64,000 nt of DNA from Monoplex corrugatus (Eukaryota; Mollusca; Gastropoda; Littorinimorpha; Ranellidae), in assembly GCA_030674185.1 (NCBI GenBank), contig JAPXFY010000013.1, forward strand, positions 56,820,017-56,884,016, in the 5' to 3' direction. Positions 35,893 to 47,334 of this stretch are shown in pieces; the stretch's first letter is position 1, and every line of letters starts with the position of its first letter. A program made the translations under genes and the position numbers. The notes under the pieces were generated by a model, which did no database searches, was not told the DNA's origin, and saw only the letters and a program-made list of their open reading frames with translations.

Positions 35893-36744
35893 GAATAGCT
35901 GTAAACTGGAAAGATGACGAGACAAATTATGAACTCAAGTTTGGGCTGATGAATCATTCCAACAGAAAATTAATTGTCTGGATGTGTAAAAAATTTGGTT
36001 GTGTGTGACAAAATAAGTAGTTTTGAACAGCAGCATGGCGTAGAAAGAACGGCACTGCTTTGGAGCACTCAGATAAAAAAAAAAAGACTGCTTCACTCCT
36101 TCAAACAGGCACAGGATAAAAACCGAAAGAGTTGAAGTGATCGACACAAAGTGCATTATCACGACCCACTTGCACTGATACTATGCTTAGGGGCAGCACA
36201 CTGTTGGTGCGTTTTTGTCATGCCAATGTAAACAGAGCAAAATGGTCCAGAATGATTCAGATCTGAACTGGTTCCTGAACATTTCACAAATTCGTCAAGT
36301 GTAAGACCGCTATAGCTACAGACTTTGAACAATAGTCTCTATCTGTCCCCATCACAGCCTCTCCATTACTACAGGGTTTTGTATTAATTGGTGATTCAAT
36401 GTCTCATCGTTCCAGCTTACCTGTATGCCTATCCAGCACATGGAATGTTTTAAAGTACATAGGGGACGTGCAATTTTCTTCCCACTCTGTCCACTTACTG
36501 ATGCTCCAAGTTCCACATGTACAGTAACTGCCACATCTAGGATGGCCTCAACTTTGTGGTTCAGAATATCCATCTATTAGCTGCTAGTTCAAAAACCTTC
36601 CTCACGGGCACTGGGACTTTAACCCAAAGCTGTAACACTTGGTGACTGTCTCCTATACTGTAAAAGTGCACTTGGACCATCACTGAAAATTCTATGGAAG
36701 AGGGCTCGGGACGGAAGAAATATGACCCTTTTTCCTTAGTATGG

Positions 36745-36870
36745 GGGGGTCTGCATGGTGTAACGGATAAAGCACCAATCCTAAAAGTCGGATGTTTAAA
36801 ACACCCAATGTAGATTCTACATGTAACAGAGTGCCTTGCTCTGTTACGATCTTTCCCCATTTACCTACAA
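36745..36870 (+). mobile_element. tRNA-like SINE remnant
   Basis: GCATGGTGTAACGGATAAAG followed by CCTAAAAGTC is a relative of the antisense head at 3100-3320. A GTAACAGAG...CTCTGTTAC hairpin lies at about 36824-36848. Confidence 0.45.
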
Positions 36871-37380
36871 TGCTCAAAGGCAACATCGTGTAGCGTGCTT
36901 GCCTAGATCAAAAACGCCTTGCATTCTCTTGGCCTAATTATACTGGTATTTCACAGCCTCTGCCTATCCATAGCTATACATTAATCATTCCAAAGATCTA
37001 ACCAGTACATGATGCATATACATTGTAGATAACACACCCTAAACAATTAGCAGATCTACAATGTGTACATGTACTCTAAAGCAGGCCTACGACAAGATTT
37101 TGTCGTCATCTCCAGTCAGTATTACGTTGTAGTTTTACAGAACGTAGAGGGGGCCGTCACTAATTTATGCTGCCTTTACTTTAGCATTATAGAACAATCG
37201 CCGTGTAATTGCCGGCGGGAACACTCAGACAATGACCGCAGGGCGCGTCTGTCTCAACCGCCCTTAGGTATTTGTGGCTCGATAGCGAGTACATAGCCAC
37301 TCGCGAAACTGTCAGACAATGACCAGCGTCTCACTTGTGTGTACTGACGCGCTGCGTTAGCCTAAAATTACACACTAAGT

Positions 37381-37478
37381 GTTGATTTATTAATTAGGTG
37401 AGAACAACCAATCAGACCTTGGCATCTGGTTGATTGATTAATTAGGTGAGAACAACCAATCAGACCTTGCCATCTGAA
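37381..37478 (+). repeat. Direct duplication of about 47 bp
   Basis: Two copies of a unit containing AATTAGGTGAGAACAACCAA and TCAGACCTTG, one or two differences apart. Confidence 0.9.
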
Positions 37479-37716
37479 AGGTTTGAGATTTGAAAATATT
37501 ACCATCATGCTCTGTTCCCAGAGTACAAATTAACAAGGCGCGTCATAGCGTGTGCTTTTCCACCACCACTCTGTCTCACCAGAGTGCCCTTTCCTGCCAC
37601 CACTCTTGGTTTCACAGCAGGTGATCAACTTCATGGTGTTACTGTAGTAAGTTCTGGATTTTTATTACTTTATTATTCATTGTCATTTGCAGTAAGCTTA
37701 GGGACTTTAAGGTCTC

Positions 37717-38166
37717 GGTAATCTTGTAGAATAGAATACGAAAATAATTGGAGCTAATTTCACGCACTTATACGGGTGTTTTCGGTTCTGCTGGATGTAA
37801 AGAGACGTAAGACACCCTTACCTACTCACTTTGACCAGTCCTTCCCCACAAACATGCACAAAATATCCCTGAATGACTGGTGACCACAGCTCCAACAGTC
37901 ACCTGCACGCCATATTTATAGACAACTCCCCACTAGTGATGACGTTGTGCCCATGTGATCAGCAACCAAAATGGCGTGCAGGTGACTGCTGGAGCTGTGG
38001 TCGCCAGTCATTCAGGGATATTTTGTGCATGTTTGTGGGGAAGGACTGGTCAAATTGAGTAGGTAAGGGTGTCTTACGTCTCTTTACATCCAGCAGAACG
38101 AAAACACCCGTATAAGTGCGTGAAATTAGCTCCAATTATTTTCGTATTCTATTCTACAAGATTACC
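37717..38166. repeat. Near-perfect 197-bp inverted repeat with 57-bp loop
   Basis: 37717-37913 is the reverse complement of 37971-38166, with about four mismatches and one 1-bp indel. Landmarks are CGCCAT at 37908-37913 against ATGGCG at 37971. The loop is 37914-37970. Far less diverged than the large arms, so probably recent or maintained. Confidence 0.92.
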
Positions 38167-38408
38167 TAAGGTCTCTTATTTCTTTAGATTCTAGCTCAAG
38201 TCTATTGAGTACCGCGCTAGATTTGCAGAATTCGCACAGTGAGAAAATATGTTTTGATCTAAACAATGTGCTATCTCACAAGATCTGTAGCACTTAGCGT
38301 GGCGGCCACCATTGTAAAAATGGGACTGAGGTTTAAATGTAATAACCACTATAGATTTAGCCCCTATTTTCATGTGGCTATTGTAGGACTATTGACAACC
38401 ATATTCTG

Positions 38409-39205
38409 CCAAAAGCAAAGATGTGATGCACTGTTGTGCAGAGGAAGAGTATTTTATACTTGACAAGGTTGTATTCACATACTGACATGATGACTGATGA
38501 AACACGTGCTCAGCTAATTGATCTGTTTGATGTATCCCTTATCTGATCAGCACCACTGATAATCATGTAGGCATGTAGAGTGTTGTTTTGGTGACATGGT
38601 CTAATAGTGATATGCTATACTATTTTGTTATTGCCTCTAGTACTTGATCTAGAATTATATTTAATCACATAGAGATAATGGGTAATAGATTACTCAAGTG
38701 TGTTGTTCTCTCAACACTGCTGACTGCCATTTGATTAGGTGCTGTTTGTGATGACATAGTTCTCATTATCAAATAGGCCTACTATGTCATCACCACTGAA
38801 TATTAACTGTCTGAAAGCTACCAAGATGCAATGCATTATTGTGCACTATTTTATACTTGATAATGTTGTATGTGTGTACATAATGGTAGTTGATGAAACA
38901 TGTGCTCAGCGAATTGATATAATTGTTGTATCCCTTGTCTGCTCAGCACCACTGCAAATCATTATAGAATGTTGCTTTGATGACTTAGCTTAACTAGTAA
39001 TATGCTATGCTATTTTGTCATCACTATCTCTAGCACTAGACATAGAATTACACATAACTACATGGAGCAAATATTTGATGGATGAATCAAGTGTGTTGAC
39101 TGCTATTCAATAAGGTAGACCTACTGTTTGTGACGACAGCTCCCATAGTCAAATACTATGTTTGTCATCACCACTGAATATTAACTGTCCAATAGCTGCC
39201 CACTC
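38409..39205 (+). repeat. Tandem duplication of about 390 bp
   Basis: 38409-38820 and 38821-39205 align throughout, sharing ATCACCACTGAATATTAACTG and GTGCTCAGC. About 80% identical. No coding content. Confidence 0.85.
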
Positions 39206-39360
39206 AGATGTTATGTTACAACTTACTCAGCCCATGGCAGCCAACAGCTTAATATGACTGTGCATGATTTTGCCAGTACATTATTGGAGGTCTAGCCTAT
39301 GCTAATGCTATTGAACAAGCAGTATGGTAGTTACCCTCAACTTATCAAAGGGTTACTCAA

Positions 39361-39560
39361 AGTTTTGTTATCAATTATTTGTTCCGTGATTACAAGTGCT
39401 AGTGCTTTTTAGTGTTAATATCGACAACACATATTTTGGTATAATGTAGTAGTTCTTTACACAACATTTTGTTATCAATTATTTGTTGCATGTTTACAAA
39501 TGCTAGTGCTTTTGTTTGTAAATGTAGACATCTTCTGTTAGAATGTAGTAGTTCATCTTG
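39361..39560 (+). repeat. Tandem duplication of about 100 bp
   Basis: Both copies hold TTTTGTTATCAATTATTTGTT and AATGTAGTAGTTC (listed as separate pieces). Confidence 0.85.
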
Positions 39561-40299
39561 TACATTGACATTGGTATTTCACAAAATTGTACTTTGTCAT
39601 TGTATTTATGAAACCTATTTGTGTCTTACAGGCACTGTCTTCTTTGGCATCTCTTGATGTCTTCTTCTTACATGTCTTCTTTCGGTCTTCGTTGACTGAC
39701 TTCTCAATAATAAAGAGTCAAGTAGCAAACGGGGACTGTCTTTTGATTGAGAGACTTCCTTTCTCTGTGGATTCAAACGACCACCACAGCCAGCAAATAT
39801 CATCACCATCACTTACCCTCTTAACCAACTCGCACCATCTCATATAGTTGACCCGAACTGCGAGGTTGGATTGCAAAAGAGTTGCTTGTGTCAGGGAAAT
39901 CAACGTGGTAATGAGCTTACAAATAAAACACGATTCCGGATCATATAAAATGCAATCACAAACAAGCACGAAACCCCACAAAAACACTTGCATATTTGTT
40001 TAATTTCAAACACCAGGGTATGAAGCTTGGACGCTCTGTATGTTTCCACGAATCTTTTTCAAATTTAATACGATTGCAAAAGCGATTCCATTGCAATAAC
40101 AAGAGCAAATGCAGCCTAGTTCAGATATAAAGAAGCGGGGATGGACATTTACAGCTGAAAACCAAACGCAAATGATTCAAAATTCGTACTTTTTTTTTTT
40201 TTACATCATCACGGACTGATTTTTTTCAGTCCCTTTGAAAAACAGGAAAAGGGAGGATTATAACGCCATGTACCCGAGAGGGATGCGTGTGTATAATGA

Positions 40300-40429
40300 G
40301 TGTGTGTGTGTGTGTATGCATGTGAGTGAGTGCGCGCAGCGCGCGCGCACGCGCGTGTGTGTGTGTGTATGTGTGTGTTTTACCGTGTGTTTTACCGTGT
40401 GTTTTACCGTGTGTGTGTGTGTGTGATAC

Positions 40430-40470
<41 letters not shown>

Positions 40471-40490
40471 GTGTGTGTGTGTGTGTGTTT
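40300..40490 (+). repeat. TG microsatellite
   Basis: Imperfect (TG)n with a triplicated GTGTGTTTTACC motif at 40370-40410. Counterpart of the CA tract at 2490-2705. Confidence 0.93.
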
Positions 40491-41084
40491 TAAGTATTTA
40501 CATGTCAATGTGTCTATGTTTTTGTGTATTTATGTCTATCTGTCTGTGACCAATATGTGTTAGCAAGATTTTCTCAGCTGTTTCTGGACGGATCTTTACC
40601 AACATTTCCTCACAGGTGTGGGCTGTGTGAGGAGCCGCAAATATTACAGTTTACATGACAGTTTTCAAGATCAAGGTCACACAGAACAAAAAAAAAAGAC
40701 TGAAATCATAATGTTTTGAGAAAGCTGAACAGCACTTTCTCAGCAACTTGTTTTCACTGTTTTGAGAGTCTAACTTTGCTTTCACTTTACGTGAATGTTT
40801 ACCTTGAGATCAGTTTTTGATAGAGTGCTGACTATCAGAAAGCATTTTGCAACTACGTTTGTGAATAAAAAAACAAACACCTGCATATCATAACATAATG
40901 GCAGCCACAGGCAACGAACAGCAATCATTACATAATGGCAGCCACAGGCAACGAACAGCGTCATCTGTTATAGATGTATCGACACTGCAATGAAGGCGAC
41001 CCATGAAACCACAACAGATAACTTCATTAAGACATGAGATACCTGCTTGACCTTCCTTCAGTACAAGCAGGACTTAATGTCATT

Positions 41085-41555
41085 ATCATCATCATCATCA
41101 TATGCGATGCTGCATGGCGTTGGCGATCATGGCCCTCCAGACAAATCTATCCCTTATCGCTGCAAGGACATCTCCCACCCTCTCTGTCCTCAGCCACTCT
41201 TCAAGTCTGTCCAATATTTTCTCCCTGAGTCTACTTGGTGTTCTCCTTCCCTCTAGCTTTCCTGTTGTGACCAAGGGCTCTAACTTCTCTTTCCTCATAA
41301 AACGTCCTATAAATGTTGCTTGTCTTCTCCTACTCTTCTTTATTAATGATCTTCCTGTGTCTGCCTCTTTCAAGACTGTCTTGTTTGTGTTCTTTATTGT
41401 CCATGGAATTCTCAACATTCTTCTTAGAAATCACATTTCAGTTGCCCAATTTTGTTGTGACTTTGCATGTTGATTGTCCATGCCTCACAACCGTACAGCA
41501 GTATCCGTTCCATAAATCACCCAAGAACTCTCTTCCTGATGCTAATTGACAGGCA
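41085..41555 (-). mobile_element. LINE family L copy F, antisense 3' fragment
   Basis: Starts with the reversed ATGATGATG tail at 41085. The minus strand gives GKLEGRRTPSRLREKILDRL and the RT C-terminal region. It is next to the Penelope-like element and, like it, absent from the left arm. Confidence 0.8.
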
Positions 41556-41633
41556 TGGACATAATGTAGGGTACGTAAATGCGTAATTTAAAAATTCTGT
41601 AGGGGAAGTTTCAACAGTTGGGGGGTAGACATA

Positions 41634-42437
41634 ATGCTACCAATTTTGAAGAACAAGGTCTCCCAACAGTGTAAAAATCGCTACTTCTCGGTCTACCGTA
41701 AACCAACTCATACGGACCAATATTTACAGTTCGACAGCCACCAGCCCCTTGAACACAAACTGGGAGTGATTCGAACCCTTACCCACAGAGCTAACACCAT
41801 ATGCAGTACCCAAGAGGCAAAAGACAAGGAGACAAACCACCTGAAAAAAGTGCTCACCATCTCGGGCTACAAAAAGTGGGCCTGGAACAGCCCGGGAGGC
41901 AGGAAATCCAACACCGCATCCCAACAGCCAGTGAAACAACACCAGCGCAAGGGACACATCACCATCCCATACGTAGGAGGTGTGAGTGACGCTCTGTCCA
42001 GAAAGATCAGAAAACTGGGGGTGGCTGTACATTCCAAACCTTCCAACACCATACGCAGCCAGCTGGTCACCCCCAAGGACAAAACCAGCAAACTCGACAA
42101 AGCTGGCATTATATACAGAATAGACTGCCAGGACTGTAACCAACATTATGTCGGTGAAACTGAACGCCCCCTTCAGAAGAGACTAACAGAACACAAGAGG
42201 GACTCTTCTCCAGTAGGAGCTCACCTACACGCCGAAAAACATCAATTCAGTGCGGACAATGTCAACATCCTGGACAGAGAAAATAAGTGGTTCCAGCGAG
42301 GAGTCAAGGAGGCCATCTACATCGCAGCCACCAACCCCCCGCTCAACAGGGACCGGGGCCGTTACACCCTGCCCCCGGTGTACCATTCTCTGATTCGATC
42401 TCGTGAACTGGGTTCATCCCATGTTCGCGAGATCTGA
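41634..42437 (+). pseudogene. Penelope-like RT C-terminus and GIY-YIG endonuclease (partial)
   Basis: 267-codon open frame. The nominal first 18 codons come from the inverted terminal repeat, not from the native protein. From SVYRKPTHTDQYLQF onward it matches the end of a Penelope RT. The GIY-YIG domain shows GIIYRIDCQDC and HYVGETERPLQKRLTEHKR (residues about 161-190), then VKEAIYIA and a C-terminal NPPLNRDRGRY and LPPVYHSLI. In intact elements the endonuclease nicks target DNA for retrotransposition. Most of the RT, including its catalytic motif, is missing, but the endonuclease frame is undamaged, suggesting a young insertion. Confidence 0.88.
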
Positions 42438-42460
42438 GTAGAGATTCACGCAGACAGCAT

Positions 42461-42518
42461 TAGAGCGCTGACGAAGATGGCGAGAACGCCATCGAAAGCT
42501 ACGGAACTGTGAGTAGCG
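42461..42518 (+). ncRNA. Hammerhead-ribozyme-like motif in Penelope-like element
   Basis: CTGACGA (42468-42474), a 7-bp stem GATGGCG/CGCCATC (42476-42482 with 42487-42493) closed by loop AGAA, and GAAA (42494-42497) fit the hammerhead core. A possible stem III is GCTAC (42498-42502) with GTAGC (42513-42517). Against it: one extra A between the core and stem II, and G rather than U after stem III. Hammerheads are known in Penelope-like elements. This one may be degenerate or mis-folded by eye. Confidence 0.5.
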
Positions 42519-42639
42519 ATTTTTACACTGTTGGGAGACCTTGTTCTTCAAAATTGGTAGCATTATATTAAAAATTCTGAACATTTGAAAAATCAACAAC
42601 TGCATGAAGTGGTTAAAACAACAACATGGATTAAACTGG

Positions 42640-43310
42640 ACAGGATTGATTCTAATGGATTAGACTGGACTGGATTGGATTCGTTTGAACTGAACTTGGT
42701 CAGAATGGACTGGATTGAATTGGATTGGTATGGACTCTAGAGGACTGGATTGAGTTGGACCTGAATAGACTGGAATAGACAGGGCTGGTTTGGATAGGAT
42801 TGAGTCAGACTGGACACAGTACTGCTTTAGATTAAATTGGATTGGGCCAGGCCGGTTTGGACTGGGCTGGGTTAGATTGGACTGGACTGGATTGGACTGA
42901 ATTGGATTGGACTGGATTGGATTGGACTGGATTGGATCGGACTTGACCACATTAGATTGGATGGATTGGACTGGACTGGACTGGACTGGCTGAACTAGAT
43001 TGATTGGATTAGATGTGAACTGGATTGGATTGGATTAGTTTGGATTTGAATTGGTTAGACTGGAATGGACTGGATTGGATTGGACTGGATTGGACTTGGA
43101 TGGATTGTACTCTGATTGACTGGACTGGGTTGGACTGCACTGGATTACGTTGGATTGGACTGGATTGGATTGGGCTAGATTGGACTTGGATGGATTGTAC
43201 TCTGATTGAATGGAATGGGTTGGACTGCACCGGATTGGGTTGGACTGCACTTGATTGGGTTGGGTTGGACTGGAATGCATTGGGTTGGATAAAATGGTTT
43301 AGATTAGACT
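42640..43310 (+). repeat. TTGGACTGGA minisatellite
   Basis: Reverse-complement counterpart of 1262-1735: degenerate TGGACTGGATTGGAT units. Open frames here are Trp-Ile-Gly-Leu-Asp repeats and are not genes. Confidence 0.93.
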
Positions 43311-43690
43311 GACATTTTGATCACAAGAGAATTTATCGCGTGATATGCTGACCACATAACGCTGGTAGTTCAGAGCCACCTTTTTTTCTGTACATGTTTA
43401 TTCTTGCTGATCTATGACAGTGGGTTTTTCTACACACTATTGCCAAAGACAGACTTTTTGTTGCTTTGGGTTGGTTTTTAGTTTGTGTTTTTTGTTCTTT
43501 CACTTGCCACTTGCTGCACATGGCACCTTAGTTTCTCGTCTCATCACCCAGACTACAATTGAAAATCTTGGTAGTGAAGGGGGGGGGGGGGAGACAGAAA
43601 AATACCTGCCTGACCAGGAAGTGAAGCCTGGTTCGTTGTAATCTAGGCATGTGCTTGATCAACCAGGCCACAAATTCTGCTGTGAAAGTG
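43310..43690 (-). mobile_element. tRNA-derived SINE-like element, antisense
   Basis: Minus strand copy of the 899-1240 element: the head GTGGCCTGGTTGATCAAGCA lies near 43650-43670, read on the minus strand, with its B-box-like segment beside it. Internal (G)n at 43580. Confidence 0.58.
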
Positions 43691-44189
43691 GCGGAAGAGT
43701 CATCTCAACTCCAGTACAGTGCGTGTGCTAGCTGAGAGAAATCACGCAAACACAAGAACTGTGGAAGAGGGTTGGGGGATCCAGGACATTTTAAACCCTT
43801 AACCGAAACAATCATACCACAAAATTATTAAAGATACTGCTGCTAGTGGCCAGAGTGCAAACCTGTTGCCGACATCAAAATACTTATTGTCTGTTTGTTG
43901 TTTTCATTTGCTGTCACTTCACGAGAAAATCTCTGAGGTTATGATTTTATTGCTCATTATTTTCAGGATTTCAAAATCACGAGCAAGGTGCCTATACGCA
44001 GACAGTTTTACCCTTCAATTCAATTACATGTATTTCTCACTGTACATAATCGTAAAGATAAGAAAAAGCAAATGATGTTAGGTTGCAGGTTTCCCTTTTC
44101 TGAAGTTGATGTGAATGCTACTTGTTTCATTGCAACTTTATGACAGACGGACGGACAGATTAAATGATGGCCAGACAGACAAAAATGTG

Positions 44190-44600
<411 letters not shown>

Positions 44601-44929
44601 ATGCTGACACACACTGATGTGAATACGAATGCATTCAGTTACAAAGAAAAGTGTTTACAAGCAACAAGCTATCAGTGTTATCACGGTAAACATATTTTGC
44701 ATCATGGCAACCGCTGATAATGCGCTGGAATCTGTCATCCAATCCGGTAGTGGGACCACAAATAATTAACATTTTATGTTTACATTTCATTAAGGCACAT
44801 AAATGCTCTGACGCTGCTGACGCGACTAAAATTCATTGCAAAGAATTAAGCAAATAATGTAAAGTAATGAAAGTGATTGTGTCCCATGCTGTGGTTGTTA
44901 TTCTTAACATTTAGCGACAGACAGACAGA

Positions 44930-44941
44930 GAGAGAGAGAGA

Positions 44942-44991
<50 letters not shown>

Positions 44992-45051
44992 ACACACACA
45001 CAACACACACACACACACAAACACAAACACACACACGCACATACACACACA

Positions 45052-45107
<56 letters not shown>

Positions 45108-45270
45108 CACACACACACACACACACACAGTTCGTCTAATATCACATTATGTGGATAGACATTAAATGAAATTGAAACACTGACAGTCAGACAGACAGAC
45201 AGACAGAGAGCGAGAGAGAGAGATAGAGAGAGTGAGAGACAGACAGAGAGACAGAGACAGAGAGACAGAT
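44930..45270 (+). repeat. CA and GACA/GAGA microsatellites
   Basis: (GA)n and (CA)n at 44925-45130, then (GACA)n and (GAGA)n at 45184-45268. Confidence 0.95.
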
Positions 45271-45324
45271 TTTTTGAAAGACACAAATTCCACAAACACC
45301 TGACACACAAACACATGACAATGG

Positions 45325-45625
45325 GTTAACAGATCTGCTTCTTGAAGTGTAGCCCTTCAACGTGCAAAACTGATGACTCCGGAGGATTGGCTCATGATTT
45401 AGGAAGAGAGCAACAATGGTAATCACAAAACAGGGATACTATGGTTGGTAATAGGGAAGGGGAGGGGGTTACTGTAAAATCAAATTTTTTTTTGTGATAT
45501 CACAATTTTAATCCACCATTTTGTCATAATGAAATGGCTGATCACATGTTCTACAGTAGCATGCTAATCTGCTGACTCAAAATGCCCTGCATATTTCCCT
45601 CTGACAAACACGAAGTACATGCACA
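45325..45625 (+). repeat. Dispersed repeat, copy 2
   Basis: Direct copy of 27690-27990. Ends just after GACAAACACGAAGTACATGC. Confidence 0.75.
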
Positions 45626-45716
45626 TTTACTGACGCCCCCATATCAATGGAAAAGAAGAAACAGTCTTACCTGACAGATCGAAGTTGTTGCATAGTCAGT
45701 ATCTTGTTATCTCACG

Positions 45717-46895
45717 TACTCCAAATATGTACTCCTCATCAGAAGTAGACCTTCATCAGGACACTGGACGTTCCAAATATGGATCTACTCCTCATCATAA
45801 ATGGACCTTCATCAGGACACAGGACGTTCCAAATATGTACTCCTCATCAGAAGTACACCTTCATCAGGACACTGGACGTTCCAAATATGTACTCCTCATC
45901 AGAAGTACACCTTCATCAGGACACTGGACGTTCCAAATATGTACTCCTCATCAGAAGTACACCTTCATCAGGACACTGGACGTTCCAAATATGTACTCCT
46001 CATCAGAAGTACACCTTCATCAGGACACTGGACGTTCCAAATATGTACTCCTCATCAGAAGTACACCTTCATCAGGACACTGGACGTTCCAAATATGTAC
46101 TCCTCATCAGAAGTACACCTTCATCAGGACACTGGACGTTCCAAATATGGATCTACTCATCAGAAGTGGACCTTCATCAGGACAATGGACGTTCCAAATA
46201 TGTACTCTTCATCAGAAGTAGACCTTCATCAGGACACTGGACGTTCCAAATATGGATCTACTCCTCATCAGAAGTAGACCTTCATCAGGACACTGGACGT
46301 TCCAAATATGGATCTACTCCTCATCAGAAGTAGACCATTATCAGGACACTGGACGTTCCAAATATGTACTCTTCATCAGAAGTAGACCTTCATCAGGACA
46401 CTGGACGTTCCAAATATGGATCTACTCCTCATCAGAAGTAGACCTTCATCAGGACACTGGACGTTCCAACTACGCACTCTTCATCAGAAATAGACCTTCA
46501 TCAGGACACTGGACGTTCCAAATATGTACTCCTCATCAGAAGTAGACCTTCATCAGGACACTGGACGTTCCAAATATGTATGTACTCCTCTTCAGAAGTA
46601 GACCTTCATCAGGACACTGGACGTTCCAAATGTGTATGTACTCTTCATCAGAAGTAGACCTTCATCAGGACACTGGACGTTCCAAATATGTATGTACTCC
46701 TCATCAGAAGTAGACCTTCATCAGGACACTGGACGTTCCAAATATGCACTCTTCATCAGAAGTAGACCTTCATCAGGACACTGGACGTTCCAAATGTGTA
46801 CTCTTCATCAGAAGTAGACCTTCATCGGGACACTGGACGTTCCAAATACGTACTCCTCATCAGAAGTAGATCTTCATCAGGACACTGGACGTTCA
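45717..46895 (+). repeat. 52-bp minisatellite, about 22 units
   Basis: Unit: TACTCCTCATCAGAAGTAGA, CCTTCATCAGGACACTGGAC, GTTCCAAATATG. The period is 52 bp (45841, 45893, 45945), with some 56-bp units carrying GGATC. Because 52 is not a multiple of 3 and the unit has no stop, all three + frames stay open for about 500 nt. Left units are more uniform than right ones. Confidence 0.97.
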
Positions 46896-47250
46896 TCATA
46901 CTGGCTGGGGGCATACAACCACATGAATGAGACTTGAGCTTGCCTGATCTGCACACTCTTACGAAATGTCCTGTTTTAGAACAAGAGTTACAAGCCTTCT
47001 GTTTAGCTGGGCATCTGTCACGAGGATAGTGCTGTCCTCCACACCACTTGCACATTTTACTATTCTGTGAAGAGCTGACAATCATATTAATCTGATTCAT
47101 CGGAACAGAATATTCGTGAAGTTGGTACTGCTGTCCGTGTTGTTGCTGATACTGACGTGATGTTCTTTCTTGATCATTGTGTTCTGCAATTTTGTGAGTT
47201 ACAACGGAGCGGACTGTCGCACTATGTTCACCTACTATTCCTACTATTTC
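46885..47250 (-). pseudogene. Retroelement gag fragment with zinc knuckles
   Basis: The minus strand frame has CKWCGGQHYPRDRC followed by CNSCSKTGHFVRVC, two CCHC-like knuckles of the type found in LTR-retroelement gag proteins. The upstream part is Gln-rich. No protease, RT or LTR was seen nearby. One end runs into the 52-bp minisatellite, the other into a G/T-rich tract at 47255-47320. Confidence 0.65.
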
Positions 47251-47334
47251 TTGATTTTTTGTGGGGGGGGGGGGTTGTTTTTTGTTTTTTGTTTTTTTGT
47301 TTTTGTTGTTGTTTTTTTTGGCCAGATAGTTCAA

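Larger units (their letters stand above)
36812..39848. mobile_element. Unclassified 3.0-kb insertion in right arm
   Basis: Homology to the left arm stops near 36812 and resumes near 39848 at adjacent left-arm positions (about 3110-3130), so this block is extra. It has no recognised ORF. It contains a direct duplication at 37381-37478, a hairpin at 37717-38166, a duplicated segment of about 390 bp at 38409-39205, and a duplicated 100-bp segment at 39361-39560. It may be one or several elements. Target-site duplications were not resolved. Confidence 0.6.
41588..42579 (+). mobile_element. Penelope-like element, 5'-truncated, with inverted termini and TSD
   Basis: Bounded by a perfect 12-bp duplication TTAAAAATTCTG (41588-41599 and 42568-42579). 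Inside are inverted repeats of about 55 bp, 41632-41686 against 42512-42566 (ATAATGCTACCAATTTTGAA and its complement). Between them lies the 3' half of the element's ORF. Inverted terminal copies and 5' truncation are known habits of this class. It is absent from the left arm, so it inserted after the arms formed. Confidence 0.88.

Noticed and set aside
41634..41687. Native N-terminus of the 267-codon Penelope ORF
   Set aside because: These codons come from the inverted terminal repeat copied next to truncated RT sequence.
45685..46545. Three overlapping ORFs of 158-184 codons
   Set aside because: They are frame-rotated translations of a 52-bp stop-free tandem unit.
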